Of a DNA stretch of 50,351 nt, positions 46,701 to 50,351 are shown in pieces; positions within the stretch are counted from its first letter, which is position 1; every line of letters starts with the position of its first letter. The notes below the pieces were generated by a model. The model made no database searches. It was not told the origin of the DNA and saw nothing but the letters and a program-made list of their open reading frames with translations. Position numbers and translations under genes: made by a program. The DNA is from Schoenoplectus triqueter (lineage: Eukaryota > Streptophyta > Magnoliopsida > Poales > Cyperaceae), in the NCBI GenBank assembly GCA_964058805.1, contig CAXKVV010000462.1, positions 1 to 50,351 on the forward strand. The letters run 5' to 3'.

Positions 46701-46900
46701 GCGCCCGGACTCGTTTACGGCGGTGCCGAGGGTGTCGGGTCCCGTTTTCATGTTTTGCGCGCCCAGACTCGTTTACGGCGGTACCGAGGTCGTCGGGTCC
46801 CGTTTTCAAGTTTTGCGCGCGAGGACTCGTTTTCGGCGGTACCGAGGTCGTCGGGTCCCTTTTACATGTTTGTCGCGCACGGACCAGTTTTCGGCGGTGT
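43750..46900 (+). repeat. Mixed satellite monomers with dispersed markers
   Basis: I saw no clear tandem HOR here. A CATGTTTGTCGCGC variant appears at 45818, 46428 and 46865, and again at 47765 and 49103 in the next block. GGCGAGGGTCCCGATTTC at 45395 recurs at 49869 with matching neighbours. Truncated 31-bp monomers are frequent. Confidence 0.6.
46564..46621 (+). repeat. Reference B-type monomer (58 bp)
   Basis: This copy carries the linked alternative states: the CCTGTCCC junction, AAG at 13-15, ACACG at 30-34, GGTGCC at 44-49 and T at 53. In much of the right-hand part of the array such B units alternate with A units, giving a 116-bp dimer. A clear alternating run lies at about 25049-25270. 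Confidence 0.8.
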
Positions 46901-49530
46901 CGAGGGCGTCGGGTCCCGTTTTCATGTTTTGCGCGCCCGGACACTTTTTCGGCGGTGCCGAGGGCGTCCTGTCCCGTTTTCAGCGGTGCCGAGGGCGACC
47001 TGTCCCGCTTTCTTGTTTTGCGCGCCCGGACTCATTTTCGGCGGTACCGAGGGCGTCCTCTCCCGTTTTCAAGTTTTGCGCGCCCGAACACGTTTTCGGC
47101 GGTGCCGAGGCCGTCGGGTCCCGTTTTCTTGTTTTTCGCGCCCGGACTCATTTTCGGCTCTACCGAGGCCGTCGGGTCCCTTTTGCTTGTTTTGCGCGCC
47201 CGGACTCGTTTTCGGCGGTACCGTGGGCGTTTGGTCCCGTTTTCAAGTTTTTCGAGCTCGGACTAGTTTTTGGCCGTACTGAGGGCGTCCTTTCCCGTTT
47301 TGAAGTTTTGCGTGCCCGGACCCGTTTTCGGCGGTGCCGAGGTCGTCGGGTCCCGTTTTCTTGTTTTGCGCACCCGGACTCGTTTTCGGCGTTATCGAGT
47401 GCGTCCTTTCCCGTTTTCTAGTTTTGCACGCCCGGACTCGTTTACGGCGGTGCCCAGGGCGTCAGGTCCCGTTTTCATGTTTTGCGCGCCCTGAGTCGTT
47501 TTCGGCGGTACCGAGGGCGTCCTTTCCTGTTTTCATGTTTTTCGCGCCCGGACTCGTTTTTGGCGGTACCGAGGGCGTCCTTTCTCGTTTTCAAGTTTGC
47601 GCGCCCGGACGCGTTTTCGGCGGTGCCGAGGTCGTCGGGTCCCGTTTTCATGTTTTGCGCGCCCGGACTCATTTTCGACGGTATAGAGGGCGTCGGGTCC
47701 TGTTTTCAAGTCTTGCGCGCGAGGACTCGTTTACGGCGGTACCGAGGTCATCGGGTCCCTTTTACATGTTTGTCGCGCTCGGACACGTTTTCGGTGGTGC
47801 CGAGGGCGTGCTGTCCCGTTTTCGGCGGTGCCGAGGGCGTCCTGTCCCGTTTTCAATATATGCGCGCCCGGACACGTTTTCGGCGGTGCCGAGGTCGTCG
47901 GGTCCCGTTTTCATGTTTTGCGCGCCCGGACTCGTGTTCGGCGTTACCGAGGGCGTCCTTTCCCGTTTTCAATTTTTGCGCGCCCGGACTCGTTTACGGC
48001 GGTGCCGAGGGCGTCGGGTCCCGTTTTCATGCTTTGCGCGCCCAGACTCGTTTACGGCGGTGCCGAGGGCGTCGGGTCCCGTTTTCATGCTTTGCGCGCC
48101 CAGACTCGTTTACGGCGGTGCCGATGGCGTCGGGTCCCGTTTTCATGTTTTGCGCGCCCGGACTCGTTTTCGGCTGTACCGAGGGCGTCCTTTCCCGTTT
48201 TCAAGTTTTGCTCGCCCGTAAACATTTTCGGCGGTGCCGAGGTCGTCGGGTCCCGTTTTCATGTTTTGCGCGCCCGGACACTTTTTCGGCGGTGCCGAGG
48301 GCGTCCTGTCCCGTTTTCAGCGGTGCCGAGGGCGTCCTGTCCCGCTTTCTTGTTTTGCGCGCCCGGACTCATTTTCGGCGGTACCGAGGGCGTCCTCTCC
48401 CGTTTTCAAGTTTTGCGCGCCCGGACACGTTTTCGACGGGGCCGAGGCCGTCGGGTCCCGTTTTCTTGTTTTTCGCGCCCGGACTCATTTTCGGTTGTAC
48501 CGAGGCCGTCGGGTCCCTTTTCCTTGTTTTGCGCGCCCGGACTCGTTTTCGGCGGTACCGTGGGCGTTTGGTCCCGTTTTCAAGTTTTTCGAGCTCGGAC
48601 TCGTTTTTGGCCGTACCGAGGGCGTCCTTTCCCGTTTTGAAGTTTTGCGTGCACGGACCCGTTTTCGGCGGTGCCGAGGTCGTCGGGTCCCGTTTGCTTG
48701 TTTTGCGCACCCGGACTCGTTTTCGGCGTTATCGAGGGCGTCCTTTCCCGTTTTCTAGTTTTGCGCGCCCGGACTCGTTTACGGCGGTGCCCAGGGCGTC
48801 AGGTCCCGTTTTCATGTTTTGCGCGCCCTGAGTCGTTTTCGGCGGTACCGAGGGCGTCCTTTCCCGTTTTCATGTTTTTCGCGCCCGGACTCGTTTTTGG
48901 CGGTACCGAGGGCATCCTTTCTCGTTTTCAAGTTTTGCGCGCCCGGACGCGTTTTCGGCGGTGCCGAGGTCGTCGGGTCCCGTTTTCATGTTTTGCGCGC
49001 CCGGACTCATTTTCGACGGTACAGAGGGCGTCGGGTCCCGTTTTCAAGTCTTGCGCGCGAGGACTCGTTTACGGCGGTACCGAGGTCGTCGGGTCCCTTT
49101 TACATGTTTGTCGCGCTCGGACACGTTTTCGGCGGTGCCGAGGGCGTGCTGTCCCGTTTTCGGCGGTGCCGAGGGCGTCCTGTCCCGTTTTCAATGTATG
49201 CGCGCCCGGACACGTTTTCGGCGGTGCCGAGGTCGTCGGGTCCCGTTTTCATGTTTTGCGCGCCCGGACTCGTTTTCGGCGTTACCGAGGGCGTCCTTTC
49301 CCGTTTTCAAGTATTGTGCGACCGGACTCGTTTACGGCGGTGCCGAGGGCGCGGGTCCCGTTTTCATGCTTTGCGCGCCCAGACTCGTTTACGGCGGTGC
49401 CGAGGGCGTCGGGTCCCGTTTTCATGTTTTGCGCGCCCGGACTCGTTTTCGGCTGTACCGAGGGCGTCCTTTCCCGTTTTCAAGTTTTGCTCGCCCGTAC
49501 ACGTTTTCGGCGGTGCCGAGGTCGTTGGGT
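46900..49530 (+). repeat. 1,337-bp HOR, two tandem copies
   Basis: Copy 1 is about 46900-48240 and copy 2 about 48240-49530. The truncated monomers at 46975 and 47817 recur at 48312 and 49155. CATGTTTGTCGCGC at 47765 recurs at 49103, all 1,337-1,338 apart. Copy 1 carries one extra monomer near 48030-48110, where a CATGCTTTGCGCGCCCAG unit is doubled, so the copies are about 1,337 and 1,279 bases. Confidence 0.75.
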
Positions 49531-50351
49531 CCCGTTTTCATGTTTTGCGCGCCTGGATTCATTTTCGGCGGTACCGAGGGCTTCGGGAGCCGTTTTCAAG
49601 TTTTGCTCGCGAGGACTCATTTTCGGCGGCACCGAGGGCGTCGGGTCCCTTTTACATGATTTGCGCACCCGGACTCGTTTTCGGCGGTACCGTGGGCGTC
49701 GGGTCCCGTTTTCATGTTATGCGCGCCCGGACACGTTTTCGGCGGTGCCGAGGGCGTCCTGTCCCGTTTTCAAGGTTTGCGCGCATGGACATGTTTTCGG
49801 CGGTGCCGAGGTCGTCGGGTCCCGTTTTCATGTTTTGCGCGCCCGGACTCGTTTTCGGCGGTACCGTGGGCGAGGGTCCCGATTTCATGTTTTGCGCGCC
49901 CGGACACGTTTTCGGCGGTGCCGAGGGCATCGGGTCCCGTTTTCATGTTTTGCTCGCCCGGACTCATTTTCGGTGGTACCGAGGGCGTCGGGTCCCGTTT
50001 TTAAGTTTTGCGCGCGATGACACGTTTTAGGCGGTACCGAGGTCGTCGGGTCCCTTTTACATGTTTCTCGCGCACGGACTAGTTTTCGGCGGTACCGTGG
50101 GCGTCGGGTCCCGTTTTCATGTTTTGCGCGCCCGTACACGTTTTCGGCGGTGCCGAGGGCGTCCTGTCCCGTTTTCTTGTTGTGCGCGCCCGGACTCATT
50201 TTCGGCGGTACCGAGGGCGTCCTTTCCCGTTTTCAAGATTTGCGCGCCCGGACACGTTTTCGGCGGTGCCGAGGCCGTCGGGTCCCGTTTTCATGTTTTG
50301 CGCGCCCGGACTCATTTTCGGCGGTACCGAGGCCGTCGGGTCCCTTTTACT
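49530..50351 (+). repeat. Satellite monomers to the window end
   Basis: About fourteen monomers of mixed A and B types without a close tandem partner. 49750-49890 resembles 45275-45415. The array continues past the last base. Confidence 0.7.

Larger units (their letters stand above)
19406..49181 (+). repeat. 31-bp truncated monomers, dispersed (17 seen)
   Basis: In these units the first CGTTTTC box is followed directly by the GGCGGTGCC tail, so monomer bases 13-39 (27 bp) are missing. The box starts at 19412, 20951, 21620, 21999, 22610, 22989, 25338, 28785, 38726, 42408, 43713, 45927, 46538, 46975, 47817, 48312 and 49155. Some have a mutated box (for example CATTTTC at 42408). I saw none in 1-17000. 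Several are copies of one another inside HORs, so the number of independent deletions is smaller. Confidence 0.8.
1..50351 (+). repeat. 58-bp satellite DNA array, head to tail, about 870 monomers
   Basis: The same 58-bp unit recurs from the first to the last base with no unrelated sequence between copies. An exact consensus monomer is 18305-18362. Key boxes by monomer position are GGTCCCGTTTTC at 1-12, GCGCGC at 20-25, ACTCGTTTTC at 30-39 and GGTACC at 44-49, closing with a GAGGGCGTC-type tail. Every copy reads in the same direction. Common alternative states are ATG or AAG at 13-15, ACTCG or ACACG at 30-34, A or G at 46, G or T at 53, and a junction to the next unit of CGGGTCCC, CCTTTCCC or CCTGTCCC. 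Single-base indels, 31-bp truncated units and HORs are superimposed. Both ends of the window lie inside the array, so its true length is unknown. The interpretation as heterochromatic satellite is inferred from organisation, not from recognising a named family. Confidence 0.98.

Noticed and set aside
1..50351. CRISPR array, suggested by regularly spaced short repeats such as CGTTTTC or GCGCGC
   Set aside because: The sequence between the boxes is also repeated and only mildly variable, so there are no unique spacers. There is no leader and no cas gene, and the 50-kb scale with HORs does not fit.
1..50351. Transposon, LTR element or viral insertion
   Set aside because: No terminal repeats, target-site duplications, poly-A tail or recognisable protein domain, and no break in the satellite register longer than a single truncated or fused monomer.
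1..50351. Telomeric, rRNA or tRNA sequence
   Set aside because: No short G-rich telomeric unit, no conserved rRNA stretches and no tRNA-like A/B boxes in a cloverleaf. The T4 tracts are part of each monomer.
1..50351. Assembly artefact made only of collapsed or duplicated repeats
   Set aside because: Cannot be excluded without reads, but private variants in each 4,811-bp copy and monomer-level differences between the other HOR copies argue that the copies are real.

Overview
The whole 50,351-base window is one uninterrupted, head-to-tail satellite DNA array. The basic unit is 58 bp and about 870 units fit in the window, all in the same orientation. An exact consensus copy lies at 18305-18362. 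Numbering its bases 1-58, the landmarks are CGTTTTC at 6-12, GCGCGC at 20-25, a second CGTTTTC at 33-39 and GGTACC (or GGTGCC) at 44-49. I found no gene, RNA gene, transposon, promoter or any non-satellite insertion.

A 50-kb array of divergent monomers organised into higher-order repeats (HORs) is typical of eukaryotic constitutive heterochromatin (centromeric, pericentromeric, subtelomeric or a chromosomal knob). Nothing identifies the species. The consensus is about 64% GC with 10 CpG per 58 bp, and the + strand has only 4 A against 17 T.

Layout. (a) 1-136: monomers that do not match the following HOR. (b) 137-14569: exactly three tandem copies of a 4,811-bp HOR (about 83 monomers), nearly identical to one another. 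(c) 14570 to about 17000: monomers with no long-range order that I could see. (d) About 17000-50351: a mosaic of shorter or older HORs and copied blocks. It contains period-464, 1017, 990, 3447, 522 (twice), 1910, 1865, 579 (three copies) and 1337 duplications, plus blocks reused 8-18 kb apart.

The array contains very long stop-free frames on the + strand, the longest at 22673-31720. They are a by-product of the repeat. The consensus has no stop codon in any + frame, and because 58 leaves remainder 1 on division by 3, every frame cycles through all three readings with a 58-residue (174-bp) period. I annotate no CDS.

The points most worth following are the recent three-copy 83-mer HOR with private variants and defined edges, the two-part architecture of the monomer with recurrent 27-bp deletions between its CGTTTTC boxes, and the linked A/B monomer alternation. 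Coordinates of HOR edges other than those of the 4,811-bp unit are by eye and good to roughly 30-60 bases. Identity statements are manual estimates, not alignments.
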